In this document: positions 35,940 through 44,505 of the stretch, one piece after another | How positions within the stretch are numbered: position 1 is the stretch's first letter | How the letters are laid out: the number at the start of each line of letters is the position of its first letter | Source of the DNA: Clostridia bacterium | Lineage (GTDB): Bacteria > Bacillota > Clostridia > Oscillospirales > CAG-272 | Direction of reading: 5' to 3' | DNA length: 64,000 nucleotides | Assembly (NCBI GenBank): GCA_017504625.1 | Contig: JAFVQU010000008.1 | Span: 21,476 to 85,475, forward strand | Notes under the pieces: generated by a model | What the model saw: only the letters and a program-made list of their open reading frames with translations | What the model was told of the DNA's origin: nothing | Databases searched by the model: none | Translations under genes and position numbers: made by a program

Positions 35940-38006
35940 TTATATCTTCATCGCAACGTCCCACGCGCCCCAAATGACCGTGCGGAGATTTCCGACAGCC
36001 TTTGCGTCACCGATAACGTGCACGCCCTTGGTCGCAATAGGAGCGGGATTATAACCGACCGACATAATGACGGAATCACCGTCGATTTTGAATATCTTTC
36101 CATCCTTGCCCTTGACCATAACGCCGCCGTCAACGATCTCGCAAAGCGCAGTTTCAAGATGAACGGGAACGTTGTTTGTCTTGAAGCAATCGCGGAGATA
36201 GCTGGTGTTTGCGAGGCAGATGCCGGGAGTGACAACGAGGTCGTCCATCATCTCAACGATGGTAGGCTTCTTGCCCTGAAGGAAGAGATCGTACGCGATC
36301 TCGCAGCCGGTAAGACCGCCGCCGATGATAGTAACTCTCTCGCCAACTTCCTTATTACCAAGGAGATAATCAACCGCCTCAATCGCGTTCTCAACGCCCT
36401 TGACGGGAATTCTCTTGGCAACAGCACCCGTAGCAACGATAACCTCGTCTGCATCAAGCGCCTTAACGTCGGTTACAGCGGTGTTAAGCTTAACCTCAAT
36501 GGCAGGATACTTTGCAATCTCGCGGATATACCAAGCGATAAGCGCTCTGTCCTTTTCCTTAAAGGAGGGAGCCGCCGCCGCGACAAATACGCCTCCGAGC
36601 TTGTCGGTCTTTTCGTAAAGCGTTACGCTGTGACCTCTCTTTGCACAAACAAGCGCCGCCTCCATACCACCGATACCGCCGCCGACGATTGCAACCTTTT
36701 TAGCCTTTTTCGCGGGCTGAAGCTTATATTTTTTAGACTGCATAGTCTCGGGATTAAGCGCGCAACGCGCAAGTCCCATGGTGTCCTTAAGGTCCTGAGT
36801 ATTCGCATGTCCCTTGCTCGACGAGAAGTTGAAGCAACCCGAGTGACAGCAGATACAGGGCTTGATGTCCTCAAGTCTGTCCTCGATCATCTTGGTGATC
36901 CATTCGGGGTCGGTAAGGAACTGACGAGCAACGCCCATACCGTCGATTCTGCCCTCAGCGATAGCCTTTGCGGCTACCTCGGCATCCATTCTACCCGCGC
37001 AAACGACGGGAATATCAACAAACTTCTTGATGTGCGCTACGTCCTCGAGGTTGCAGTTCTCGGGCATATACATCGGGGGATGAGCCCAGTACCAGGAGTC
37101 ATAAGTGCCGTTATCGGCATTAAGCATGTCATAGCCTGCATCCTGAAGGTACTTTGCCGCCTTCTCGGACTCTGCCATATTTCTGCCGACCTCAACGTAG
37201 TCCTCACCGGGCATAGCGCCCTCGCAGAAGCCCTTCATCTTCGATTCTACAGAGTAACGGAGCGATACGGGATAATCCTCGCCGCAAGCCTCTTTAATTG
37301 CCTTTACGACCTCTGCCGCAAAGCGATAGCGGTTTTCAAAAGAGCCGCCGTACTCGTCCTCTCTCTTGTTGAAGAACTCTATTGCAAACTGGTCAAGAAG
37401 ATAACCCTCGTGAACCGCGTGAACCTCAACGCCGTCAACGCCTGCGTCGCGGCAGAGCTTTGCGGTCTTTGCAAATGCCTCAATGATCTCGTGTATCTGC
37501 TCCTTGGTCATCTCGGGGCACTCGATATCGTGCGCCCAACGAGAAGGCTGGGGAGAAGGAGATGCAAGCTCGTGGCTCGTGTCAATGATAGGCTTTACAA
37601 GCGCGCGGGTGAACTTATTCTTATGAAGCGGAGCGACAAGCTCTGTGATCGCCCAAGAGCGTCCCATACCCGCAGTCAGCTGAACGAAAAGCTTTGCTCC
37701 CGTCTTATGTATCTCATCCATAAAGACCTTAAGCTCCTTGAACATCTTTTCATTCTGCCAGAGCCACTTGCCCCAGAAGGTGTCGCGCAGGGGCGCGATG
37801 CCGGGGATGATAAGACCGACGTTATTGTTTGCTCTCTCAAGGAAGAGCTTTGCCGCCTCCTTGTCAAAGTGACAGCCGCCAAGCTCAAACCAACCGAAAA
37901 GCGACGTGCCTCCCATAGGACACATAACTATTCTGTTCTTGATCTCAACATTTCCGATCTTCCACGGGGTAAATAAAGCCTCGTATTTAGGATTCATCTT
38001 TTCCAT
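35940..38006 (-). CDS. Old-yellow-enzyme-type NADH:flavin oxidoreductase with Fe-S and FAD/NAD domains
   Basis: A 688-aa protein of the 2,4-dienoyl-CoA reductase/enoate reductase class. An FMN-binding TIM barrel (about 1-365) contains VEVHAVHEGYLLDQFAIEFF. Cysteines for a 4Fe-4S cluster follow (CICCHSGCF near 372, then ARCALNP). The FAD/NAD part begins with VAIVGGGIGGMEAALVCAKRG near 425, and VTIIGGGLTGCEIAYDL is the second Rossmann site. Such enzymes pass electrons from NADH through FAD and Fe-S to FMN to reduce C=C bonds. The substrate is unknown. ATG at 38006 has AAAGGAG upstream. Confidence 0.9.
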   Translation of the reverse strand: MEKMNPKYEALFTPWKIGNVEIKNRIVMCPMGGTSLFGWFELGGCHFDKEAAKLFLERANNNVGLIIPGIAPLRDTFWGKWLWQNEKMFKELKVFMDEIHKTGAKLFVQLTAGMGRSWAITELVAPLHKNKFTRALVKPIIDTSHELASPSPQPSRWAHDIECPEMTKEQIHEIIEAFAKTAKLCRDAGVDGVEVHAVHEGYLLDQFAIEFFNKREDEYGGSFENRYRFAAEVVKAIKEACGEDYPVSLRYSVESKMKGFCEGAMPGEDYVEVGRNMAESEKAAKYLQDAGYDMLNADNGTYDSWYWAHPPMYMPENCNLEDVAHIKKFVDIPVVCAGRMDAEVAAKAIAEGRIDGMGVARQFLTDPEWITKMIEDRLEDIKPCICCHSGCFNFSSSKGHANTQDLKDTMGLARCALNPETMQSKKYKLQPAKKAKKVAIVGGGIGGMEAALVCAKRGHSVTLYEKTDKLGGVFVAAAAPSFKEKDRALIAWYIREIAKYPAIEVKLNTAVTDVKALDADEVIVATGAVAKRIPVKGVENAIEAVDYLLGNKEVGERVTIIGGGLTGCEIAYDLFLQGKKPTIVEMMDDLVVTPGICLANTSYLRDCFKTNNVPVHLETALCEIVDGGVMVKGKDGKIFKIDGDSVIMSVGYNPAPIATKGVHVIGDAKAVGNLRTVIWGAWDVAMKI

Positions 38007-38046
38007 AAAATTCTCCTTTTATGTTATTTATTTTATTCCATATATA

Positions 38047-38075
38047 ATTTTACTACATTTCTTCCTCCCCGTCAA
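38047..38075 (-). promoter_or_regulatory. Promoter of the oxidoreductase gene
   Basis: TTGACG (38075-38070), 17-bp spacer, TAAAAT (38052-38047). Confidence 0.6.
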
Positions 38076-38183
38076 GCAAACAACGATCAAAAAAGCCTTT
38101 TTGGGAAAAAGAATTTTATTTGCTTGTGCAAAGGACACAAAGCGCATAACGTATATTTGTGCAGTATTCTTTACACACGACCA

Positions 38184-38212
38184 TTGACAATCATTTGACC
38201 GCGTGATATAAT
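38184..38212 (+). promoter_or_regulatory. Consensus promoter of the unknown membrane-protein gene
   Basis: TTGACA (38184-38189), 17-bp spacer, TATAAT (38207-38212), both perfect, 36 bases before the ATG. Confidence 0.8.
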
Positions 38213-38247
38213 TATATTATAACAAACGGCATCTATAGGAGGTAACA

Positions 38248-39510
38248 ATGAAAAGAAACCCAATCGCAATATTAAGAAACTCGATTTTCAGCATTCTTGG
38301 CACCTTCATTACCTACATGTCGTCAATTTCCTTTTATATGATGTTCAGCACGGTCATAAACGAAACTAAAACAGCATTCAGAGATAGCGTATGGCTTTAC
38401 ATCGTACATTTTCTCCCTGCCATATCCGCTACGGCTTTTTCAATATTGATCTACTATTACATCGATAATCTTGACCTTTTCAACAAGCGCGATTATTACT
38501 ATAGCAAAAACAGGAGGACACTCATTTCCGAGCCTCAATACCTCGTCGCATTTCTTATCGGACTTGTCTTCAGCGCAGCCCTTTTTGAAACTCCCATAAA
38601 TTACGCGTTGTCGATTTTCAATTTTAAGAGCTCACTTGTTTCAAGAGGCGCATCTGTTCTTATCTATTCGGCAATCAGACTTGTCCAGCTTTACCTGCTC
38701 AGATCGAAATGGGATCTTGAATTTGAATCGCCAATTTTTGTTCAAAAGGCAGCATTCAGTCGCAACCGCGATTTTGACAACTTCAAGACTCGTCAGCTTA
38801 TATTCCAACCTCTCGGATTCTTCACTCTTCTGTTTATAGTTCTTGCTTTTTTTGCAAGATGGGGTGCTCCGATCGTACTTGCCCTGATAATTATTTTCAA
38901 GGATCTTGGTTGGCTTATTACTCCGATAATCCTTATTCTTTGTCTGATTCCTATGATAGTATCGGCTATCTGTGGACTTCGTGCAAGAAGAAAGCTTATC
39001 TCCCGACTGAAAAAGATCGAAAAGCTGGGATACGCCAAAATAACCTACGAGGGTAACAAATATCTCTCGGCCCTATTCCCGAAAAGATTATTTTCGTTTA
39101 CACTTGAAGATAGAAACGGTAGAAAATACAACTGTATCGTCATATCCTGCGGCAAGATGAACTCGCCGATATATTTTAAGGAAAATGAATTTTTGATCGA
39201 GAGAAGCGTGCGTCTGAATAACGGCGCTCTGATCTCACGCGGCGGCGCCTACGCGCAGATCGTCAATATAAACGAGATTGGCGGCGACCAAAATCCCACA
39301 AACGCGCTTGCGGGCTATTTTTTAGTCTTACCAATTGATTTCCCCATACACGAGGGCAAAAAGACCGTCATTGTCAATCCAATCCCCTCAAAAATATTCG
39401 TTATGGACAACGTCAAGGCAAAGCCTATTGACACGGGAGAGCAAATTTTCAACTACACGGTCTATAACACCACGGGATTTTGTAATATGATAGAAAGAGA
39501 TAACGATTAA
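38248..39510 (+). CDS. Uncharacterised membrane protein (420 aa)
   Basis: I do not recognise this gene. It has about six hydrophobic segments in the first 250 residues (for example SILGTFITYMSSISFYMMF and TPIILILCLIPMIVSAICGL), then a basic stretch (ARRKLISRLKKIEK) and a soluble domain of about 150 residues, probably cytosolic and beta-rich. GGAGG precedes the ATG and a perfect sigma-A promoter precedes that, so it should be well expressed in growing cells. It is monocistronic between two terminated units. Confidence 0.8.
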   Translation: MKRNPIAILRNSIFSILGTFITYMSSISFYMMFSTVINETKTAFRDSVWLYIVHFLPAISATAFSILIYYYIDNLDLFNKRDYYYSKNRRTLISEPQYLVAFLIGLVFSAALFETPINYALSIFNFKSSLVSRGASVLIYSAIRLVQLYLLRSKWDLEFESPIFVQKAAFSRNRDFDNFKTRQLIFQPLGFFTLLFIVLAFFARWGAPIVLALIIIFKDLGWLITPIILILCLIPMIVSAICGLRARRKLISRLKKIEKLGYAKITYEGNKYLSALFPKRLFSFTLEDRNGRKYNCIVISCGKMNSPIYFKENEFLIERSVRLNNGALISRGGAYAQIVNINEIGGDQNPTNALAGYFLVLPIDFPIHEGKKTVIVNPIPSKIFVMDNVKAKPIDTGEQIFNYTVYNTTGFCNMIERDND

Positions 39511-39514
39511 AAAG

Positions 39515-39550
39515 AAAAGAATCCCCTGCTCATTGAGCAAGGGCTTCTTT
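39515..39550. terminator. Bidirectional terminator between the membrane-protein gene and sigF
   Basis: Arms AAAAGAA-x-CCC-x-TGCTCA pair across a short loop with two mismatches; T and A tracts lie on both sides, directly against the sigF stop. Confidence 0.75.
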
Positions 39551-40327
39551 TCACGTTGCCATCTCTCCGCGCAAAAATGACATTATCTTCTTTTCCTCGC
39601 GAGATATCTTCACCTGCGAAAGTCCCATAAGGTTTGCGACCTGCTGCTGCGTCATATCTCTGTAATAGCGAAGCAAAACGATCTTTCTCCATTCGGGCGG
39701 CATTTTTGAGATTGCCTGAGTAAGCGAAATTCGGTCATTGAGATTCTCAAGCTCGTCGGCAGACTCTCTGTCGGGTATGACGGAATCAAGCGTTCGTGAA
39801 TCCTCGCCGTAAACGTTGTCCGAAAGCGACGCTATCGGCGATACTGCGTCTATTGCCACTGCCGCATCTTCAATGCTGACTCCCGCTGCCTCAGCAAGCT
39901 CACCGATACCTGCCTCTCTGCCCTCCTCGGTCATGATGCGGTTCTTCTCGCGCATGATGATCATTCCCGTGCGCTTATATCCACGGCTTACTCGGATAAG
40001 TCCGTCATCTCGCAGATGCCGTCTTATCTCTCCTACGATAAGCGGCACGGCATAGGTTGAAAAAGCAGTTCCGCGCTCAATGTCAAAGCTTCTGATCGCT
40101 TTTATCATCCCTATCGTGCCTATTTGCATCAGATCCTCAAATTCAGTTCCTCTGTCACGGAATTTAAGCGCGATGCTCTTAACAAGCGCGACGTTCTCAA
40201 CTATAAGCGTTTCGGTCGCGCTCTCATCTCCGCTTTGCGCGAGTGAAATAAGCTCTCTGTTTCGTACAAACCGCTCATCACGGCTTTCTATATTCAAGCA
40301 ATCGACGTTTTTCTCTCGGTTTTCCAT
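39551..40327 (-). CDS. sigF: Sporulation sigma factor SigF
   Basis: A 258-aa forespore-specific sigma factor (SpoIIAC). Region 2: ENVALVKSIALKFRDRG, EDLMQIGTIGMIKAIRSFD and the -10 recognition segment TYAVPLIVGEIRRHLRDDG. Region 4 ends with MTQQQVANLMGLSQVKISRE. The start is the ATG at 40327, five bases after GGAGG; a TTG four codons earlier lies within that site. It is third in the spoIIAA-spoIIAB-sigF operon, whose other products control its release. Confidence 0.96.
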   Translation of the reverse strand: MENREKNVDCLNIESRDERFVRNRELISLAQSGDESATETLIVENVALVKSIALKFRDRGTEFEDLMQIGTIGMIKAIRSFDIERGTAFSTYAVPLIVGEIRRHLRDDGLIRVSRGYKRTGMIIMREKNRIMTEEGREAGIGELAEAAGVSIEDAAVAIDAVSPIASLSDNVYGEDSRTLDSVIPDRESADELENLNDRISLTQAISKMPPEWRKIVLLRYYRDMTQQQVANLMGLSQVKISREEKKIMSFLRGEMAT

Positions 40328-40359
40328 CAAGACCTCCAAAAAGCACCGAAAAATCGGTT

Positions 40360-40821
40360 TTATGTATCACTCCGTCCTCCGAAAACCTTATACATAACTA
40401 TGCTCGTGCCCTTGCCGACTCGGGACGTCACCTTCAAGCAATCGGTAAAGCTCTCCATAACCGTAAAGCCCATTCCGCTTCGCTCCCCTGCCGCATCCGT
40501 CGTAAAAAGCGGCTGGCGCGCCTCGCTCACGTCCTCAATTCCGCAGCCTCTGTCCTTTATCTCTATTTTGGCAATTCTGCCCTCAAGAAGCGATACGGTT
40601 ATGTAAATTATTCCCTCTTTGTCACGGTATCCGTGAACTATACAGTTGGTTACCGCCTCGCTTACCGCGCATTTTACGTCCGCTATCTCGACCGCCATCG
40701 GATCAAGCTGGGCGCAAAACGCCGCTACCGCGGCGCGCGCCATTCCCTCGTTTGCCGAGAGCGCGGGGAGCTTTAATTGCATTTTATTTATCACTTTTCC
40801 GCCAAATCTCGATCTTTTCAT
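40360..40821 (-). CDS. spoIIAB: Anti-sigma F factor SpoIIAB
   Basis: A 153-aa GHKL-fold kinase that binds SigF and phosphorylates SpoIIAA. N-box CAVSEAVTNCIVHGY (about 50-64), G1 box DRGCGIEDV, and G2 region ERSGMGFTVMESF are intact. About 14 extra residues precede the usual start MQLKLPALSANEGMAR, but the ATG at 40821 has AAAGGAAGC at good spacing and overlaps the spoIIAA stop (ATGA), so it was kept. Confidence 0.95.
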   Translation of the reverse strand: MKRSRFGGKVINKMQLKLPALSANEGMARAAVAAFCAQLDPMAVEIADVKCAVSEAVTNCIVHGYRDKEGIIYITVSLLEGRIAKIEIKDRGCGIEDVSEARQPLFTTDAAGERSGMGFTVMESFTDCLKVTSRVGKGTSIVMYKVFGGRSDT

Positions 40822-41267
40822 TTTATGCTTCCTTTCTTCTTGTGATTGCTCTGCGCCGTATTAGTCGACATGGTTGCCGACGCTATACGCTCGGCATGCC
40901 CGCGCGACTCCTTATTTTCCACCGTCTGCTTGGTATACTCTACTCTCACTATCCTCTCAAGCCCCGCAAGCGACATTATTTTTTCAACTCGCGGCGAGGG
41001 ATCAAGCACGACGGTCTGCCCGCCCAGCTCCTTCATAAGCGCGTATCTGCCCATAATAAGACCAAGCCCCGAGCTGTCCATAAGCTCGATCGCCGACATA
41101 TCGATGACGAGCTTTATAGGTCTTTTTTGCTTTATCATATCGTCAATTGCAGTCCTTACCGCCACAGCGCTGTGATGGTCGATCTCGCCTCTCAGCTTTA
41201 TTTTCAATATCTCTCCCGTAAATTCACTGTCAAATCCCGGCTTTCTATCTCTCGCTGCCGCGCACAT
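40818..41267 (-). CDS. spoIIAA: Anti-anti-sigma factor SpoIIAA
   Basis: A 149-aa STAS-domain protein. Dephosphorylated SpoIIAA frees SigF from SpoIIAB in the forespore. The conserved phosphorylation site is in LVIDMSAIELMDSSGLGLIM, with the double Ser. The C-terminal about 30 residues are an extra charged tail relative to the usual length. GGGAGG lies upstream of the ATG. No clear sigma-H promoter could be recognised in the 110 bases upstream. Confidence 0.94.
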   Translation of the reverse strand: MCAAARDRKPGFDSEFTGEILKIKLRGEIDHHSAVAVRTAIDDMIKQKRPIKLVIDMSAIELMDSSGLGLIMGRYALMKELGGQTVVLDPSPRVEKIMSLAGLERIVRVEYTKQTVENKESRGHAERIASATMSTNTAQSNHKKKGSIK

Positions 41268-41370
41268 TTATTCTTTTCCTCCCTTTCCCCCGCACTCATG
41301 CGGACAAGCACACTTTTTATTAATTTTATCATGTCAAAAGCGAGAATTTTGTCACAGTGTAGTGTCGAAA

Positions 41371-41413
41371 ATAAAAAATAAAAAGGCGATGAAGCTTTCA
41401 CTTCATCGCCTTG
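41371..41413 (-). terminator. Terminator of the EF-G-like gene
   Basis: A 12-bp perfect stem (41384-41395 with 41402-41413) followed on the minus strand by TTTTTATTTTT. Confidence 0.9.
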
Positions 41414-41426
41414 AATTTTTGTTTGA

Positions 41427-43472
41427 TTATGCCTTTGCAACGATCTTCTGAGCAACGTTCTGGGGAACTGTATCGTAACCGGTTACGTTGTACTCGAAGG
41501 ATCCGCGTCCCTGCGTCATTGCGCGAAGAACGATCGGGTAGTCTGCAAGCTCTGCCTTGGGAGCCATAGCGTGAACTACGGTGTAGCCTGCCTTGTCCTC
41601 GCAAGCATCCATACCCATAACTGCCGCACGGCGCTTGTTAAGGTCACCCATAACGTCACCTACCATGTATTCGGGAACGAGAACGTCAAGGTCACCAACC
41701 GGCTCGAGAAGCACGGGACCTGCCTGCTCAAGACACTTCTTGTATGCAAGAGAAGCCGCGGTCTTGAAGGAAAGCTCATCCGAGTCAACGTCGTGATACG
41801 ATCCGTCGTGGAGGTCAGCCGCAAGTCTGGTCATAGGATAGCCGTAAGCACCCTTGAGCATTGCGTCCTGAAGTCCCTTTTCAACTGCGGGGTTGAAGTT
41901 CTTGGGAACTGCGCCGCCGACAACAGATACCGTAAAGGTAAGTCCTTCTTCCTCGGAGGGAGAGAACTTGATCCAAACGTGACCGTACTGACCGGAACCG
42001 CCGTTCTGCTTCTTATGCTTACCTTCAACGTCAACGGTCTTTGTGATCTTCTCTCTGTACGCGATAGCGGGAGTATCGTACTTGATGTTAACGCCGAACT
42101 TGTTCTTAAGGTTAGCCGCGAGAACCGAAAGATGCATATCACCCATAGCGTAGATGAGCTGCTGCTTGGTCTCGGGGTTGTTTTCATACTTAAGGGTCAT
42201 ATCTTCCTCGGTCATTCTCGCAATAGCCTGGGAGATCTTGCTCTCGTCCTTTGCGGTGAGAGGATACATAGCCTTGCAGAAGTAAGGAGTGGGATATGTG
42301 ACCTTCTTATACTCTACCTTGCCGGAGCGAGAGAGTGTGTCGTTGGTGTTGGTATCAGTAAGCTTGGATACCATACCGATATCTCCGCAAGCAAGCTCGT
42401 CAACCTCTACCTGCTTGTTACCCTTCATAATGTAGATGTGCGCGAACTTTTCCTCCGCACCGGTTCTTGCATTCTTAAGTATCCAATCCTTCTTGATCGA
42501 GCCGTTCATTACCTTGAAGAAGGACATCTTTCCAACGAACGGGTCAGCAACGGTCTTGAATACGAAGATAGCGGGATCGCCCTCAACGTCGATAGCAACG
42601 TCAGCGCCCTCGTTGTCCTTTTCCACCTTCTTTGCGGTGTGTCTGGGGAAGGAAGCGGCGATAGAATCCATCATTGCAACAACGCCCCAAAGTCTGGTAG
42701 CCGCGCCGCAATATACGGGAGTAATGGTACCGTCGATAATTCCCTGGTGAAGACCGTCAACGCACTCCTCCTTGGTGAAGGGCTCGCCGTCAAAGAACTT
42801 CATCATAAGATCTTCGCTTGTACCTGCAACAGCCTCCCAAAGAACTTCCTTATATCTTTCAGCAGCCTCCTCAAGCTCAGGAGTAGTGTCAGTAGGAATT
42901 CTCTTTCCGGAGTCATCGTACACGTAGGACTGCATATCGAGAAGGTCGATCATCGTAATGTCCTTACCGTTCTTACCTACGGGGATAAATACGGGACAAA
43001 GCGACTTACCGAATCTCTCACGAAGCTGGTCAAAGGTTGCGTTAAAGTGTGCGTCGTAGTTGTCGCACTTGTTGATAAAGAACGCGCGAGGAATACCCGC
43101 GTTTACTGCCTTATCCCAAGCAAGCTCCGTACCAACTTCCATACCCGCCTTACCGTCTACGCAAATTACGCAGGAGTCGGCAACGCGCGCGCCCTGACCG
43201 ACCTCGCCCTCAAAGTCAAGGTATCCGGGGGTATCTATAATATTGATCTTAACGTCCTTCCAGAAAACGTGTGCCAACGATGCCGAAAGCGAGAACTTTC
43301 TTACCTGCTCCTCTGCGTCGTAGTCGCAAACGGTGTTACCATCGGGAACGTTACCGAGTCTGTCGGTTCCGCCGCTGACGAAAAGCATAGCCTCTGCAAG
43401 AGACGTCTTACCCGAGCCGCCGTGGCCCGCAAGGGCAATGTTTCTGATCTGTTTGGTGCTGTACTGAGCCAT
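41427..43472 (-). CDS. EF-G-like GTPase (EF-G2 type)
   Basis: A 681-aa protein with the full EF-G domain set: G domain (about 1-270), domain II, domains III, IV and V. The P-loop is GHGGSGKTSLAEAM instead of the AHIDAGKT of canonical EF-G, the DTPGYLDFEGEV switch II is changed, and the guanine motif is NKCD. These are marks of the EF-G2 paralogues found beside a separate true EF-G. Domain IV retains KKQNGGSGQYGHVWIKFSP. Translocation activity is not assured; paralogues act in recycling or remain uncharacterised. Single gene with its own promoter. Confidence 0.9.
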   Translation of the reverse strand: MAQYSTKQIRNIALAGHGGSGKTSLAEAMLFVSGGTDRLGNVPDGNTVCDYDAEEQVRKFSLSASLAHVFWKDVKINIIDTPGYLDFEGEVGQGARVADSCVICVDGKAGMEVGTELAWDKAVNAGIPRAFFINKCDNYDAHFNATFDQLRERFGKSLCPVFIPVGKNGKDITMIDLLDMQSYVYDDSGKRIPTDTTPELEEAAERYKEVLWEAVAGTSEDLMMKFFDGEPFTKEECVDGLHQGIIDGTITPVYCGAATRLWGVVAMMDSIAASFPRHTAKKVEKDNEGADVAIDVEGDPAIFVFKTVADPFVGKMSFFKVMNGSIKKDWILKNARTGAEEKFAHIYIMKGNKQVEVDELACGDIGMVSKLTDTNTNDTLSRSGKVEYKKVTYPTPYFCKAMYPLTAKDESKISQAIARMTEEDMTLKYENNPETKQQLIYAMGDMHLSVLAANLKNKFGVNIKYDTPAIAYREKITKTVDVEGKHKKQNGGSGQYGHVWIKFSPSEEEGLTFTVSVVGGAVPKNFNPAVEKGLQDAMLKGAYGYPMTRLAADLHDGSYHDVDSDELSFKTAASLAYKKCLEQAGPVLLEPVGDLDVLVPEYMVGDVMGDLNKRRAAVMGMDACEDKAGYTVVHAMAPKAELADYPIVLRAMTQGRGSFEYNVTGYDTVPQNVAQKIVAKA

Positions 43473-43578
43473 TGTTCTGTTCCTTAAACCCGCAATATTT
43501 CACGGGTCCCTTTCAATTTATCTTATTAATTATGTTTTCGTTCATAAAATTGGAAGAAAAAACAACTAACATATAAAT

Positions 43579-43607
43579 ATTATACAACATTCCACTTAAA
43601 ATTTCAA
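43579..43607 (-). promoter_or_regulatory. Promoter of the EF-G-like gene
   Basis: TTGAAA (43607-43602), 17-bp spacer, TATAAT (43584-43579). The leader of about 100 nt and the remaining 43608-43714 show nothing else recognisable. Confidence 0.65.
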
Positions 43608-43714
43608 TAATTTTGTACACTTTTTTATATGTCCGATTTGTAGAAACTGCGGCGCGGATTTTGTATATTTATCACAATTATATCGCGATTTCCCTTTTAA
43701 ACTCTGCTTTTTCA

Positions 43715-43745
43715 AGAAAAAACACCCGACGGGATGCCGTCGGGC
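43715..43745 (-). terminator. Terminator of the phosphoribosyltransferase gene
   Basis: CCCGACGG/CCGTCGGG (43725-43732 with 43737-43744), GATG loop, then TTTTTTCTTG on the minus strand. Confidence 0.88.
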
Positions 43746-43764
43746 GTTAAATCAAATTATCTAA

Positions 43765-44406
43765 TTAAAGCTTTGAGAAGCCGAAGCTGTTTACAAGCGC
43801 GTCTATCTTTTCTCCACGCTTACACATCGGGCACTCGTGAGAGGGCTTAATAGTATAGTCCTGAAGGTCATTGGGGTCGAATGCGGAGCGCACAGGAATA
43901 CCCTGACACTCCTCGGCTGTCGCAAATATTGCCGCAATACCCGTAACAGTGCCGCCGTAGTACTGCACCGCCTCGATAGCCGCCTTTGCGGTATGTCCCG
44001 TATTGACCGACGCCGCGAGAATAAGCACGTGCTTACCCTTGATCATGGGAACAAGTCCGTCACGGAAGATCAACTGACTTCCCGCAGTATGCTCGGGAGT
44101 GACGACGTAGATAGTCCGATGCGCGTTCATATTCATAAATTCGCCGCTTGTAAGCTCGTTAGCCATACAAGTGCCGATGACCTGAGTTTCGTCAAGACAG
44201 AGGATAGTGTCAACTATCGTGTTTTTCTTGTAGTAGACGGAAAGCTCCTTTGCGATCGCGTTAGCCTCGGAAAGACGCGATTTCTGAACCGTTACGTCTA
44301 CGTAGTAATTCATATGCGAGTTGCTCGTTGCAAAGTGGCCCTTTACAACTCGGAGATGAAGGTTTTTGCCCTTCGTGCTTATTTTATACGTCGCTAAGGT
44401 TGGCAT
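43765..44406 (-). CDS. Phosphoribosyltransferase-family protein (orotate PRT-like)
   Basis: A 213-aa type I phosphoribosyltransferase fold. The PRPP-loop equivalent is GKHVLILAASVNTGHTAKAA (about 124-143), in which the usual acidic pair before the loop is replaced by AlaAla. LCLDETQVIGTCMANELT (about 70-87) matches a family seen in Clostridia and annotated as orotate phosphoribosyltransferase-like. The C-terminus carries a short ECPMCKRGEKID segment with two Cys. The altered loop makes catalytic activity uncertain; a PRPP- or nucleotide-sensing role is possible. Single gene with its own promoter nested in the upstream terminator. Confidence 0.75.
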   Translation of the reverse strand: MPTLATYKISTKGKNLHLRVVKGHFATSNSHMNYYVDVTVQKSRLSEANAIAKELSVYYKKNTIVDTILCLDETQVIGTCMANELTSGEFMNMNAHRTIYVVTPEHTAGSQLIFRDGLVPMIKGKHVLILAASVNTGHTAKAAIEAVQYYGGTVTGIAAIFATAEECQGIPVRSAFDPNDLQDYTIKPSHECPMCKRGEKIDALVNSFGFSKL

Positions 44407-44436
44407 AGATTTATCCTCCGTTCTTTAACTGATTCC

Positions 44437-44465
44437 ATTTTACACCAAAAATGCAGACCTGTCAA
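44437..44465 (-). promoter_or_regulatory. Promoter of the phosphoribosyltransferase gene
   Basis: TTGACA (44465-44460), 17-bp spacer, TAAAAT (44442-44437). The -35 box lies inside the loop of the tatD terminator hairpin. Confidence 0.7.
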
Positions 44466-44486
44466 GTAAAAAAACAAGGTCTGCAT
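44443..44486 (-). terminator. Terminator of the hflX-yigZ-tatD unit
   Basis: ATGCAGACC/GGTCTGCAT (44451-44459 with 44478-44486), 18-base loop, then TTTTTGG on the minus strand. Confidence 0.7.
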
Positions 44487-44505
44487 TTCTATATTTATCG
44501 TGATT

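Noticed and set aside
35886-37976. A 696-codon plus-strand open frame
   Set aside because: Antisense to the old-yellow-enzyme gene, whose motifs are unmistakable. The frame stays open because the sense gene avoids TTA, CTA and TCA codons.
41268-41370. Sigma-H promoter for the spoIIA operon
   Set aside because: No sequence close to the sigma-H boxes at correct spacing was found; TTGACA at 41337-41332 lacks a partner -10.
41571-43487. A 638-codon plus-strand open frame
   Set aside because: Antisense to the EF-G-like gene; no ribosome site and no recognisable domain.
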